DNA of 64,000 bases from Niabella aurantiaca DSM 17617 (GTDB lineage Bacteria; Bacteroidota; Bacteroidia; Chitinophagales; Chitinophagaceae), in NCBI RefSeq assembly GCF_000374125.1, contig NZ_KB893625.1, positions 348,490 to 412,489 on the forward strand. The letters run 5' to 3'. Shown here piece by piece: positions 1 to 8,582 of this stretch. The notes beneath the pieces were generated by a model. The model was not told the origin of the DNA. It worked only from the letters and a program-made list of their open reading frames with translations, and did not search any database. The first letter of the stretch is position 1. Each line of letters opens with the position of its first letter. The translations under genes were made by a program, and so were the position numbers.

Positions 1-305
1 GCTGAGCGGAGTCGATGTATCCCTGTGTTATTAGACCGATCGATATCTGAGAGACCCTTCGGCTCCACTTCGTTGCGCTCAGGGTGACGGAGGATAATTA
101 CACTGTCGTCATGTTGAGCGGAGCGAAGCGTAGCCGAAACATCTCTGTTTTATTTGATAGCCTGTTATTTGTGAGACCCTTCGGCTCCACTTCGTTACGC
201 TCAGGGTGACGGAATAAAATCACACTCACGTCATGCTGAGCGAAGTGTAACGTAGCCGAAGCATCTCTTCGGATTAAGAGGCCCTTCGCCAAGTTCAGGG
301 TGACA
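1..305. repeat. Array of alternating inverted repeat arms (REP-like intergenic element)
   Basis: Two arm types alternate. The R arm starts gagaccctTCGGCTCC and ends agggtgacg, at 51-89, 173-211 and a shortened copy at 278-304. The L arm starts cgtcatgTTGAGCG and ends catctc, at 107-145 and 229-267, with a partial copy at 1-20. L is approximately the reverse complement of R, so each neighbouring pair can form a long stem. The R and L copies recur with a 122-bp period. No ORF here is convincing. The array sits just downstream of the RND pump gene. Similar families are common between genes in Bacteroidota genomes; that is general knowledge, not a search result. Confidence 0.8.
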
Positions 306-344
306 TTGCTCTTTGTCATAGCGAGCCTGACGAGCCACGAACTG

Positions 345-3300
345 CTATCCCAGTTCCCAATCCTCATCATCATCTGCTCTTTTTGATACGATCTTTTCCT
401 GCAAATACTGGAAGATGATGTACAGCACCGGAATAATGAATATACCCAGCAACACACCCGTAAGCATGCCCCCTACGGTACTATATCCAATGGAGTGGTT
501 ACCGATGGCGGAGGCTCCTTTTGCAAATACCAGCGGCAACATACCCACGATAAAGGCAAAGGAGGTCATCAATATCGGGCGCAGGCGCAGCCTGGAGGCT
601 TCCAGTGCCGATGCCACCAGGCTCATCCCTTTTCTTCGCCGCTGCACCGCGTACTCCACAATAAGGATGGCGTTCTTGGCCAATAGCCCGATGAGCATGA
701 TCAACCCGATCTGTACATAAATATTATTTTCCAGTCCGGCAAAGCCGATGAACATAAATACCCCCAGGATACCTGCCGGTACGGTAAGGATCACTGCCAG
801 GGGCAGCACATAACTTTCGTACTGGGCCGCCAGCAGGAAGTATACAAAGATGATGCTGAGCAGGAAGATGTAGATCTGCTGACTACCGGCGCTCCGTTCC
901 TCACGGGTAATGCCCGTCCACTCGTACGAGTAGCCTCTCGGCAGGGCTGTCTTTGCCGTTTCCTCAATAGCGCGGATAGCATCCCCCGTACTAAAGCCCG
1001 GTTTGGGCACCCCGTTAATAGTAACCGCATTAAAGAGGTTGTTACGGGTTACGGTTTCCGGACCAAATACCCGTTTCAGTTTTATCAGTGTTTTAACCGG
1101 TACCATTTCCCCCTGGTTGTTCTTTACAAAGATACCGTCCAGCGAAGACTGGTCTTTACGATAGGGGATATCTGCCTGCGCCATTACCCGGTAGTATTTA
1201 CCAAAGCGGTTGAAGTCGGATACAAAGCTGCTACCAAAATAGATCTGCATGGTCTGCATCAGCTCGCTTACGGATACACCTAATTGTTTGGCTTTTATAA
1301 AGTCCGTTTCAATGGTATACTGCGGGTTGCCGGCGGCAAAGGTGGTAAAGGCATATGCGATCTCTTTACGCTGCATCAGTGCACCGATAAAGGCTCCCGC
1401 GGTATTGCCCAGCTTTTCCAGCGGACCATTGGTACGGTCCTGCAACATAAATTCAAAACCACTTACGTTACCAAAACCCTGTACCGTTGGGAAGTTAAAG
1501 AAGAAGGTATTGGCATCTTTTACGGAGGTTACCTTGCCGGTAAGTGCCGCAGCGATCTCATCGGGATTTGTCAGCTTGCCGCGTTTGTCTACATCCTTCA
1601 GCCGGATAAAACCTGCGGCATAGGGAGAGGCACTGGCATTACTGATGAAGTTCAATCCATCAGCTACCCAAAGATTGTTTACCGATTCTTCTTTTTTAAT
1701 GATCTGGTCGATGGCTTCTGTTGCTTTGTGTGTACGGTGCAAAGAGCTTCCCGGAGGTGTGTTTACCGCGTACAGTACGAAGCCCTGGTCTTCCGTAGGA
1801 ATAAAACCGGAGGGCGTTCTTTTGATCAGCCAGTAACTTACTCCCGCGATAAGTATCAGCGCACCGATGGCGACCCATTTCCGGCGGATGAGGAACTTTA
1901 AACTACCGATATACCGGTTGGTTAATGTACGGAAGCCGGCATTAAAGGCCATGAAGAAGCGGGCCATAAAGCCTTTCTTTTCGTGCGGATGTCCTTTTTC
2001 GCCCGGCGTATGCGGGTTTTTGAGGAACAGTGCACAAAGCGCCGGACTCAGTGTTAACGCGTTTACCGCGGAGATGAGGATAGCGATGGCGAGTGTGAAG
2101 GCAAACTGCCGGTAGAACACACCTGCCGGGCCCTGCATAAAGCCAACGGGTACAAATACCGCCGCCATTACCAGGGTGATGGAGATGATGGCACCGGAGA
2201 TCTCGTTCATCGATTGCACCGTGGCCTTGCGCACCGGCATGTCCTTATGCTCCATTTTTGCGTGTACGGCTTCTACGACCACGATGGCGTCATCCACCAC
2301 AATACCAATGGCCAGTACCAGCGCAAAGAGCGTTAACAGATTAATGGTAAACCCAAATAGCTGCAGGAAGAAGAAGGTGCCCACAATGGCCACCGGCACG
2401 GCAATGGCCGGTATGAGCGTGGACCGGAAGTCCTGCAGGAAGATGAATACCACGATAAACACCAGTATAAAGGCTATGATCAATGTTTCCCGTACCTGGT
2501 GGATGGAGGCATCCAGGAACTCCTTGGAGTTGTACATGGTAACGGGTTTGATGCCTTTGGGCATAGTGGTATACAGTTCTCCCAGCTGCTTTTCTACTTC
2601 TGTAAGGATCTCGTTGGCATTGGATCCGGCGGTTTGCAAGATCGCAAAACCGGAAACGGGCTTCCCGTTCAGGCGGTTATTGGCATTGTAGGTAAAGGCA
2701 CCAAACTCCACACGGGCCAGGTCTTTGAGCTTTAATACGGAGCCATTGGCGTTTGCTTTTACCACGATGTTTTCATAATCCTCGTGCTGGTTCAGTTTGC
2801 CCTTGTACTTTAATACATATTCAAATACCTCATCACTGTTCTGACCCAGCCGTCCGGGAGCGGCTTCCAGGCTCTGGTCCCGGATGGCACTTAATACATC
2901 CTGGGGCGAGAGGTTGTTCGCTGCCAGGCGGTCCGGTTTCAGCCAGATACGCATGGAGTAGTCCTTGGCACCAAATACCTGGGCCTGGGCCACACCGGGG
3001 ATCCGCTGTATCTGCGGGATCACGTTGATCTTAAGATAGTTTTCGAGGAACAGTTCATCATACTGGGCACTGTCTTCACTGTAAAGCCCGGTAAACATGA
3101 TAAAGCTGTTCTGCACCTTTTGGGTGGAAATGCCCGACTGCACTACTTCCTGTGGGATCTGGTTCACGGCTTTGGATACGCGGTTCTGTACGTTTACCGA
3201 AGCAATATCGGGGTCGGTGCCCTGTTTGAAAAATACGGTAAGGGTCATGGTACCGTCGTTGCTGGAGTTGGAGGTCATATAGGTCATGTTCTCCACGCCG

Positions 3301-3509
3301 TTAATGGCTTCTTCCAGCGGGGTGGCCACAGAGCGCGCCACTACCTCACCGTTGGCACCAGGATAGGTGGCGGTAACCTGCACGCTGGGCGGAGCAATGT
3401 CCGGGAACAGGGTAACAGGGAGGGCAAAGAGCGAGAGAATACCCAGCAAGAGCAGGATAATGGAAATAACCGTAGATAATACGGGTCGTTGTATAAATTT
3501 CTTTAGCAT
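345..3509 (-). CDS. RND efflux transporter, AcrB/HAE1 type
   Basis: Inner-membrane proton-driven drug or solvent exporter of 1054 residues, the usual length for hydrophobe/amphiphile efflux permeases. The N-terminus MLKKFIQRPVLSTVISIILLL is the standard first helix. Two large periplasmic loops alternate with two six-helix bundles, and the TM4 motif with paired aspartates (IGIVVDDAIVVVEA, about residue 403) provides the proton relay. The second half has the matching GLLAKNAILIVEYA segment. It lies downstream of the membrane-fusion gene on the same strand with a 212-nt gap that contains a palindromic repeat. No TolC-like outer-membrane factor is present inside the window. Start is an ATG with no Shine-Dalgarno, normal for the phylum. 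Confidence 0.95.
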   Translation of the reverse strand: MLKKFIQRPVLSTVISIILLLLGILSLFALPVTLFPDIAPPSVQVTATYPGANGEVVARSVATPLEEAINGVENMTYMTSNSSNDGTMTLTVFFKQGTDPDIASVNVQNRVSKAVNQIPQEVVQSGISTQKVQNSFIMFTGLYSEDSAQYDELFLENYLKINVIPQIQRIPGVAQAQVFGAKDYSMRIWLKPDRLAANNLSPQDVLSAIRDQSLEAAPGRLGQNSDEVFEYVLKYKGKLNQHEDYENIVVKANANGSVLKLKDLARVEFGAFTYNANNRLNGKPVSGFAILQTAGSNANEILTEVEKQLGELYTTMPKGIKPVTMYNSKEFLDASIHQVRETLIIAFILVFIVVFIFLQDFRSTLIPAIAVPVAIVGTFFFLQLFGFTINLLTLFALVLAIGIVVDDAIVVVEAVHAKMEHKDMPVRKATVQSMNEISGAIISITLVMAAVFVPVGFMQGPAGVFYRQFAFTLAIAILISAVNALTLSPALCALFLKNPHTPGEKGHPHEKKGFMARFFMAFNAGFRTLTNRYIGSLKFLIRRKWVAIGALILIAGVSYWLIKRTPSGFIPTEDQGFVLYAVNTPPGSSLHRTHKATEAIDQIIKKEESVNNLWVADGLNFISNASASPYAAGFIRLKDVDKRGKLTNPDEIAAALTGKVTSVKDANTFFFNFPTVQGFGNVSGFEFMLQDRTNGPLEKLGNTAGAFIGALMQRKEIAYAFTTFAAGNPQYTIETDFIKAKQLGVSVSELMQTMQIYFGSSFVSDFNRFGKYYRVMAQADIPYRKDQSSLDGIFVKNNQGEMVPVKTLIKLKRVFGPETVTRNNLFNAVTINGVPKPGFSTGDAIRAIEETAKTALPRGYSYEWTGITREERSAGSQQIYIFLLSIIFVYFLLAAQYESYVLPLAVILTVPAGILGVFMFIGFAGLENNIYVQIGLIMLIGLLAKNAILIVEYAVQRRRKGMSLVASALEASRLRLRPILMTSFAFIVGMLPLVFAKGASAIGNHSIGYSTVGGMLTGVLLGIFIIPVLYIIFQYLQEKIVSKRADDDEDWELG

Positions 3510-3638
3510 GATATGGAGTTGTAAGTATGCTGTGCGTAAATAATGGGGTAAAAGAATCCCGGAGCGGCAGGGGCTGCTGCTTTTTCGGGGCTGCTTTTAC
3601 AGCGGAGTGCTGTTCCGCAAAAAATATGTAGTGTAAAG

Positions 3639-3711
3639 TTTCCCGCAGAGCACGCAGAAAAACGCTGATAACAACGGATGCTTTGCGGGCATCTGCAGCA
3701 TCTGCGGGAAA
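3639..3711. repeat. Palindromic intergenic repeat between the two efflux genes
   Basis: The arms tttcccgcaga (3639-3649) and tctgcgggaaa (3701-3711) are perfect 11-bp inverted complements. Between them are further cgcagaaa / gctgat and gcatctgcag stretches. It lies inside the presumed mfp-rnd transcript, so it could fold in the RNA and alter pump stoichiometry or stability, but the sequence does not show which. Confidence 0.6.
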
Positions 3712-3721
3712 ATCTATTCCG

Positions 3722-4897
3722 TTAGATCGGATTCGCCTTTAACACGCTGTCGGCCGAAACCACCTGGGGTTGTATCTGTACACCGTCTTTTAAATTACCG
3801 GTGCCGGAGAGTACGATCTTTTCGCCTGCGGAAAGTCCTTTGTTTACAAAGTAGTAGTAGGAGGTTTTACCGGAAACGGCAATGGGTTTGCTGGTTACCT
3901 TGTTGCTGCTGTCTACTGTAAATACAAATACTTTATCCTGGATCTCGAACGTGGCTTCCTGTGGTACCACCAATACTTCATTAAAGAGCTGTGGCAGGCG
4001 GATCTTACCTGTGTTACCGCTTCTTAATATTTTATTGGGGTTGGGGAAGGCTGCGCGGAAGTTGATGGCGCCGATGGTTTTATCAAACTGCCCCTGAACC
4101 AGCTCTATCTTTCCTTGCTGCGGATAAATGGTATTATCGGCCAGCAGCAATTCAACAGAAGGAACGTTCTTCAGTTTCTGCTCGATGGTTTCGCCCGGGT
4201 ATTTATTTTTAAAGGCAATGAAGTCGGGCTCACTCATAGAGAAGTAGGCGTACATCGTGTTCACCTCGCTGAGCACGGTAAGCGGCTGTGTTTCCCCGCG
4301 GCCTACCAGGCTACCGGTTTTGAACGGGATGCTTCCGATATAACCGCTCACCGGCGCTTTGATCAATGTATAACCTACATTGATCCGCGCGTTGCCTGCC
4401 ATTGCTTTGGCCTGTGCCAGTGCGGCGGTGGCGGCATTGTAGTTGGCTTTAGCGGTCTTCAGCTGCACGTCGGAGATTACGGCGTTATCTACCAGTGGTT
4501 TCAGCCGGTCCAGGTCAACCTGTGCTTTTTGTACATTGGCCTGTGCCGCCAGTATGTTGGCGCTTGCGTTGTTCAGCGCTTCGTTGTACAACTGCGCGTT
4601 GATCTTAAATAACGGTTGCCCTGCGGTTACGTAAGCGCCTTCGTCTACGTAGATCTTCTCCAGGTAGCCGTCTACCTGTGGCCGTACTTCTACATTTACC
4701 TTTCCTTCCAGCGAAGCTGAAAATTCCTGGTAAACGGTTACGGGAGATACGGGTGTGCCCATTACAGGCAGGGCTGGCGCCTGGTTTTGCGGCCCGGGGT
4801 TTGCTGAGCCGTTTGTGCAGCTTTGCAGCGATATAGAAAGCGCAATAAGCGCGGGTACAATAATACTTGTGTGGATGGTATGGTTGTTTGCTTTCAT
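3722..4897 (-). CDS. RND efflux periplasmic adaptor (membrane fusion protein)
   Basis: AcrA/MexA-type adaptor, 391 residues from the chosen ATG. That start gives a clean lipoprotein signal with lipobox LQSC (Cys27); an upstream in-frame start would add 17 residues before the signal. The order is lipoyl half (PQVDGYLEKIYVDEGAYVTAGQPLF), alpha-helical hairpin rich in Ala and Gln (about 95-160), second lipoyl half (IKAPVSGYIG), then beta-barrel and membrane-proximal domains. It should bridge the 345-3509 pump to an outer-membrane channel encoded elsewhere. It lies between tetR and the pump gene on the same strand, consistent with one operon under TetR control. Confidence 0.93.
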   Translation of the reverse strand: MKANNHTIHTSIIVPALIALSISLQSCTNGSANPGPQNQAPALPVMGTPVSPVTVYQEFSASLEGKVNVEVRPQVDGYLEKIYVDEGAYVTAGQPLFKINAQLYNEALNNASANILAAQANVQKAQVDLDRLKPLVDNAVISDVQLKTAKANYNAATAALAQAKAMAGNARINVGYTLIKAPVSGYIGSIPFKTGSLVGRGETQPLTVLSEVNTMYAYFSMSEPDFIAFKNKYPGETIEQKLKNVPSVELLLADNTIYPQQGKIELVQGQFDKTIGAINFRAAFPNPNKILRSGNTGKIRLPQLFNEVLVVPQEATFEIQDKVFVFTVDSSNKVTSKPIAVSGKTSYYYFVNKGLSAGEKIVLSGTGNLKDGVQIQPQVVSADSVLKANPI

Positions 4898-5102
4898 CTG
4901 TAGAGTTGTTTTTTGAGTCAAAGAAATATAAATCCTGCCGGGGTACATACCGGAGAAAGGCGCCCAGGGTATTGCCGGGGCCAGTGATCCTGTTTATAGT
5001 GCAATTCCTGCGTATTACGGGAAGACAAACCATTGCCCGTTGTCATCCTAAAACGGAATACACTAAAAAATAATTGCTATTTGAATTGTTGTCTTTTTTG
5101 GC

Positions 5103-5699
5103 TTAAAGATTTTCTATAATGTTCACTACCATTTGATCGAGCACCGATACGTTCATTGTTTGCGGCACATCAGCGCTCCTTGCGATCATGATTGAAGTAA
5201 AACCATGTATTGCCGACCAGAATGCGTGCGTTTTATAACACGCGGATTCAATATTGGTTTTCTTTTCAATGATTATTTTTTTTATGATTTCATAAATTAT
5301 ATCCTGTAAGGCTCCAAATTCTGTTTTCATTTTTCCCTCTCCGCAGCAGGGCATGCCCACCCCAAACATGAGTTTGAAATAGCTCCGGTTCCTGAGCGCA
5401 AACTTCCAGTAGGTATCTACCAGTGCTTTCAGCTCTTCCCGTGGCGACGCTTTTTTTGAGATGGCTTTGTGAATATTTGACAGCAGCAGTTTAAAACCGT
5501 CCTGCGAAATCTCAAAAAGAATGGCCTCCTTGTTGGCGAAATGATCGTAGATCACGGGTGCGCTGTATTCGATGGCATCTGCGATCTTTCGAATGGACAA
5601 CGATTCCCAGCCTTCATTCTTTACCAGCTGCAAGGCTGCATCGATGATCTTCTTCCGGATCATTTCTTTTTCTCTCAATTTGCGCTCTGCTACACTCAT
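5103..5699 (-). CDS. TetR/AcrR family transcriptional regulator
   Basis: 198 residues. The N-terminal helix-turn-helix (about 15-60) has the family pattern IIDAALQLVKNEGWESLSIRKIADAIEYSAPVIYDHFANKEAIL. The C-terminal ligand-binding part contains a Cys-Cys pair (GMPCCGEG) and resembles WHG/TetR_C proteins. It is first in a tetR-mfp-rnd set on the minus strand. A palindrome, CTAAC-N3-GTTAG, lies directly after the -7 box before its start, so autorepression and control of the efflux pump are likely. The ligand is unknown. Confidence 0.9.
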   Translation of the reverse strand: MSVAERKLREKEMIRKKIIDAALQLVKNEGWESLSIRKIADAIEYSAPVIYDHFANKEAILFEISQDGFKLLLSNIHKAISKKASPREELKALVDTYWKFALRNRSYFKLMFGVGMPCCGEGKMKTEFGALQDIIYEIIKKIIIEKKTNIESACYKTHAFWSAIHGFTSIMIARSADVPQTMNVSVLDQMVVNIIENL

Positions 5700-5714
5700 A
5701 AAAAATAAATTTAC

Positions 5715-5727
5715 CTAACAGTGTTAG
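5715..5727. promoter_or_regulatory. Probable TetR operator
   Basis: ctaacagtgttag is an inverted repeat (CTAAC / GTTAG, 3-nt spacer). It lies immediately downstream of the tetR -7 box and 15 nt before the tetR ATG, so a bound repressor would cover the transcription start. A lone gttag half-site also occurs near 5793. Assigning the site to the neighbouring TetR is inference. Confidence 0.5.
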
Positions 5728-5759
5728 CAAAGTTAACGGTGTTTTGAAGCTACTTCCAA
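5728..5759 (-). promoter_or_regulatory. Promoter for tetR-efflux operon (Bacteroidota type)
   Basis: Read on the minus strand, TTG (5757-5759) is followed after 21 nt by TAACTTTG (5728-5735). This matches the -33 TTG / -7 TAnnTTTG pattern of the Bacteroidota primary sigma factor. The tetR start codon lies 28 nt downstream. Confidence 0.55.
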
Positions 5760-6062
5760 ATTTTTTTTGAAATGTTCGCGGCCCAAACGTTTGTTAGTGC
5801 TGCACCGTTGATAGCTGCTTTCTTAAAGTATTGTAATTGTTGACAAAGCGCATGTGCCTGATTAATACAATTCCTTGAAAAAGGTAACCTGTTTTTTTAT
5901 CCGGATTTCAAAAGTAAGTCAAAAAACTAATAAACCAAATAAATACTTTGTTTATTTTCTGTAAAATAATCGTGTAAAAACGCGGCCTGTTTTATTTGGA
6001 GGCCCGAAGCTAAAGCGGGGTAGTGACAACTGTATGTCAGGATCGGTTTAAAGATATATTTA
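5760..6062. other. AT-rich intergenic stretch
   Basis: No ORF of interest. It contains an AT-rich inverted repeat, aaataaa-N7-tttattt (5937-5957), which could contribute to a terminator for the DUF1016 gene reading toward it. Nothing else recognisable. Confidence 0.5.
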
Positions 6063-7175
6063 TCAGATCAGTTTTTTCAGAGCGTCTGCATTGGGTAATA
6101 CTTTTTTTAACCGCGCGGGCAACTGTTTGCTGGTTTTGTATGTGGCAACACCCATTGCCTTGTGTATGGTCTTAAAGGCATACTCCACCACTTTGTTATT
6201 TTTTTCTTTGCAGAGAATAATGCCGATACTGTTTTGCTCGTGCGGGAGCTTTACCTGGTCATCCAGCAGGTTTAAATAAAAATTGAGCTTGCCCGCATAT
6301 TCGGGTTTGAACCGGCCCCTTTTTAATTCAATAGCTACCAGGCATTGTAATACCCGGTTAAAGAAAAGCAGATCGGTGAAAAACTCTTCGTCATCTACCA
6401 TCAACCGGTACTGTGTGCCCATAAATGAGAACCCTGTCCCCAGTGACAGGATGAACTGTCTTATATTGTTGATGATCTTGCCCTCAAGAACCCGTTCATC
6501 GTCCGCCGGACTGATATTGATAAAATCCAATAAATATTCGTCTTTAAAAGCGTTCAGCGCATGGGTTGCGATTGTTTTGGGCAGCGCTTTCCGGAAATTA
6601 TTGGGCAGTTTCCCTTTCTGATAATATAAGCGGCTTTCGATGTGGTGCTGTAGCAGGGTTACCGTCCAGTGATTGGTTACCGCCAGCTGCATATAGTATA
6701 TGCGTTCGTTCAGGTCTTTGCATTTGTTTATAAGCAGGATGTGATGCGTAAAGCTAAGCGCTGTAAAAATGCTGTTGATGAATGAAGGCGTTAATTGGGC
6801 AGTTGACGACTGCCCAATTAACTTTCCGGGGAAAGAAGCGTGTTGTCTCTTTTTAGGAGGGCCGGGCAATTGGGCAGTTAACGACTGCCTAATTGCGGAG
6901 GCTTGATAGCATTCGTAAAATTGGCGCATGTTTTTCAGGCTCCTGTAGGAGAAGCCACGAAGCCCCGGCAGCTCTTTTTGCAGGTCTGCAGCAATTTGTT
7001 GTAATACTTTATGGCCCCAGAAGGCCGTGGTCATTTTTTCCTGCAAACTATGGCCGATGGTGTAGTATAACAAAAGCAGTTCACGATTGACCAGCTTTGC
7101 GGCCTGATAACGGCTTTGCAATATTTGCCTCTTTACTGTCTGTACAAATTGCAGGTAGGGTTTTTGGGGTTTCAT
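6063..7175 (-). CDS. DUF1016 (YhcG-like, PDDEXK nuclease family) protein with internal repeats
   Basis: 370 residues. The N-terminal DUF1016_N domain (about 10-160; RELLLLYYTIGHSL, SLKNMRQFYECY) precedes the YhcG-type PD-(D/E)XK domain (about 200-350). That domain has DLLFFNRVLQCLVAIELKRGRFKPEYAGKLNFYL, with the D..ExK core and the Q/N-rich helix. The family is predicted to be a nuclease linked to mobile elements and defence; its activity is not well established. Oddly, residues 95-128 contain two near-copies of an I(R/G)QS-TAQL peptide, each encoded by a 29-bp palindrome, where relatives normally have one short linker. The reading frame stays open, so the gene appears functional. No restriction-modification genes are adjacent. 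Confidence 0.85.
   Translation of the reverse strand: MKPQKPYLQFVQTVKRQILQSRYQAAKLVNRELLLLYYTIGHSLQEKMTTAFWGHKVLQQIAADLQKELPGLRGFSYRSLKNMRQFYECYQASAIRQSLTAQLPGPPKKRQHASFPGKLIGQSSTAQLTPSFINSIFTALSFTHHILLINKCKDLNERIYYMQLAVTNHWTVTLLQHHIESRLYYQKGKLPNNFRKALPKTIATHALNAFKDEYLLDFINISPADDERVLEGKIINNIRQFILSLGTGFSFMGTQYRLMVDDEEFFTDLLFFNRVLQCLVAIELKRGRFKPEYAGKLNFYLNLLDDQVKLPHEQNSIGIILCKEKNNKVVEYAFKTIHKAMGVATYKTSKQLPARLKKVLPNADALKKLI
6792..6820. repeat. 29-bp palindrome inside the DUF1016 coding region (copy 1)
   Basis: The arms taattgggcagt and actgcccaatta are perfect 12-bp inverted complements around a 5-nt loop (tgacg). On the coding strand it encodes about residues 119-128 (IGQSSTAQL). Confidence 0.8.
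6867..6895. repeat. 29-bp palindrome inside the DUF1016 coding region (copy 2)
   Basis: The arms caattgggcagt and actgcctaattg match at 11 of 12 positions around the loop taacg. The offset from copy 1 is 75 nt, exactly 25 codons, so both copies are read in the same frame. This one encodes residues 95-103 (IRQSLTAQL). Confidence 0.8.
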
Positions 7176-7359
7176 ATAGGTTTTTTTAGATGAACGGTTA
7201 GCCGCCGTTCAGTGAATGGGCATTTTCATGATTCATTAACGTGATAAAGTTATGTAAAAAAATGACTATATGATAATAAAAGCTTATGCGTTGTGCTTTT
7301 CTGTTGGTTTTTCATCTGTATCAGATAATAGTAATTTTACCAAAAACAACATTGTTTAT

Positions 7360-7998
7360 ATGAAACATCCCTACCTGATCCTGGCCATCATCTTAATGGT
7401 AACATTACTGTTGATTTTTGACCGGCTGGAGTTGAAAGACAAACGCAAACAGGCAGACACGGGCCTGGAAGGCCGATCGGATGGTGTATTGCCGGGTGGA
7501 GAAAATTTAAACGATAAGTTGATCGTTGTGGAAGATATTGACGAAGGTGACCTGATAAAATTCGTCCGGGATTTTTTTGATTTGTATCGTAACCCAAACT
7601 ATTCATTCGTTCCGGTGTTAACAAAAATGGAGGAACGGGCTTTTGCGATAAGATTTCCTTACGATATTGATTTTGAAACTTATTGCCGTTTTGTTCATTA
7701 TTTAAATTGTCCCCCGGGCGATGACCGGCATTTTAACGCGACCGGTTGGACCATTGCGAGGGATACCGATGCGAGGATCACGCGCAGGATTGCAGATAAG
7801 CCCATAATGCTGTTTGTTGCAGAATCGGATCATGAAGACGACACCATTTCATTAACAACTGTTGAGAATATCGGTTACGAACTTGATTTTGGAGGAGAAA
7901 AACGCCAGCTGGATCATCCCGGTAAGAGCTACCATCAGCCGCCGGTGACGATAGGCGCTTTAGCGCATAAACCGCATATCGAAGTGTTTTATAGCTGA
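7360..7998 (+). CDS. Membrane-anchored protein of unknown function
   Basis: 212 residues from the ATG at 7360. This start puts a single hydrophobic helix (about residues 4-21, LILAIILMVTLLLIF) at the N-terminus; an earlier in-frame start adds 30 unlikely residues. A charged linker follows, then a soluble domain rich in acidic and aromatic residues (about 55-212) with LNCPPGDDRHFNATGWTI and VAESDHEDDTISLTTVENIGYELDFGG. I do not recognise the family. It stands alone between the divergent DUF1016 gene and the convergent DUF3574 gene, so context gives no function. Probably inner-membrane anchored. Confidence 0.7.
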   Translation: MKHPYLILAIILMVTLLLIFDRLELKDKRKQADTGLEGRSDGVLPGGENLNDKLIVVEDIDEGDLIKFVRDFFDLYRNPNYSFVPVLTKMEERAFAIRFPYDIDFETYCRFVHYLNCPPGDDRHFNATGWTIARDTDARITRRIADKPIMLFVAESDHEDDTISLTTVENIGYELDFGGEKRQLDHPGKSYHQPPVTIGALAHKPHIEVFYS

Positions 7999-8056
7999 CC
8001 GGTAGTCGTTGATCTTACCACGAAGGGGGCTTTTAGAAACGGGAGTGGGGAGCCGG

Positions 8057-8461
8057 TTAATTTATAGCCTTTTTCATAATGAACCACTGTCTGACTTTTC
8101 CATCAACCCGTAACACAGCCTGCTGGTTAAAACGGTTTATATAAGCTTCTGTAACGCGGTTAAGCTGTTTGTTTCGTTTTGCGCTGCGTTTACCAATGAC
8201 CGTGACCACTTTTGTGTCTTCCGTTATCGTTTTCCCGATCCCGGGATCCAGCCATTTCCCCTGTGCGTCGGTTTCGGTATAGCCTCCGGAAAATGCAGGG
8301 GTAAGGATGCTATCGCTGAATGCTTTCCATTGCTGCTCTGTCACCTGGCCGCCGCCGGGTATATTCCGCCCAAAGTAAAGATCGGTGCGCTGCGTGGTAG
8401 CGCAGCCTGCCAGCAAGGCAACGGCCATCATCACAGCAGCTATCTGTTTAGGAACGGCCAT
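8057..8461 (-). CDS. DUF3574 lipoprotein
   Basis: 134 residues with a lipoprotein signal (LLAGC, Cys20). The body has the DUF3574 pattern: DLYFGRNIPGGGQVTEQQWKAFSDSILTPAF, then GKWLDPGIGKTITEDTKVVTVIG, then AYINRFNQQAVLRVDGKVRQWF. The domain is widespread in envelope proteins of unknown function. It is a stand-alone gene, convergent with 7360-7998 and divergent from the muramidase. Confidence 0.8.
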   Translation of the reverse strand: MAVPKQIAAVMMAVALLAGCATTQRTDLYFGRNIPGGGQVTEQQWKAFSDSILTPAFSGGYTETDAQGKWLDPGIGKTITEDTKVVTVIGKRSAKRNKQLNRVTEAYINRFNQQAVLRVDGKVRQWFIMKKAIN

Positions 8462-8582
8462 TTTTACAGTAAGATGAATTATGAGCGCAAATTTAACGGT
8501 TAATCAGGTAGCGCTGTAATATCGCCATATTTATCGATAGGAACGCGGCTGATATTGAGGTATATTTATTGCAGCATTATTG

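Noticed and set aside
1284-1901. Long plus-strand ORF of 205 codons opposite the RND gene
   Set aside because: Lies fully antisense to a gene with strong family motifs; its translation has no domain-like pattern.
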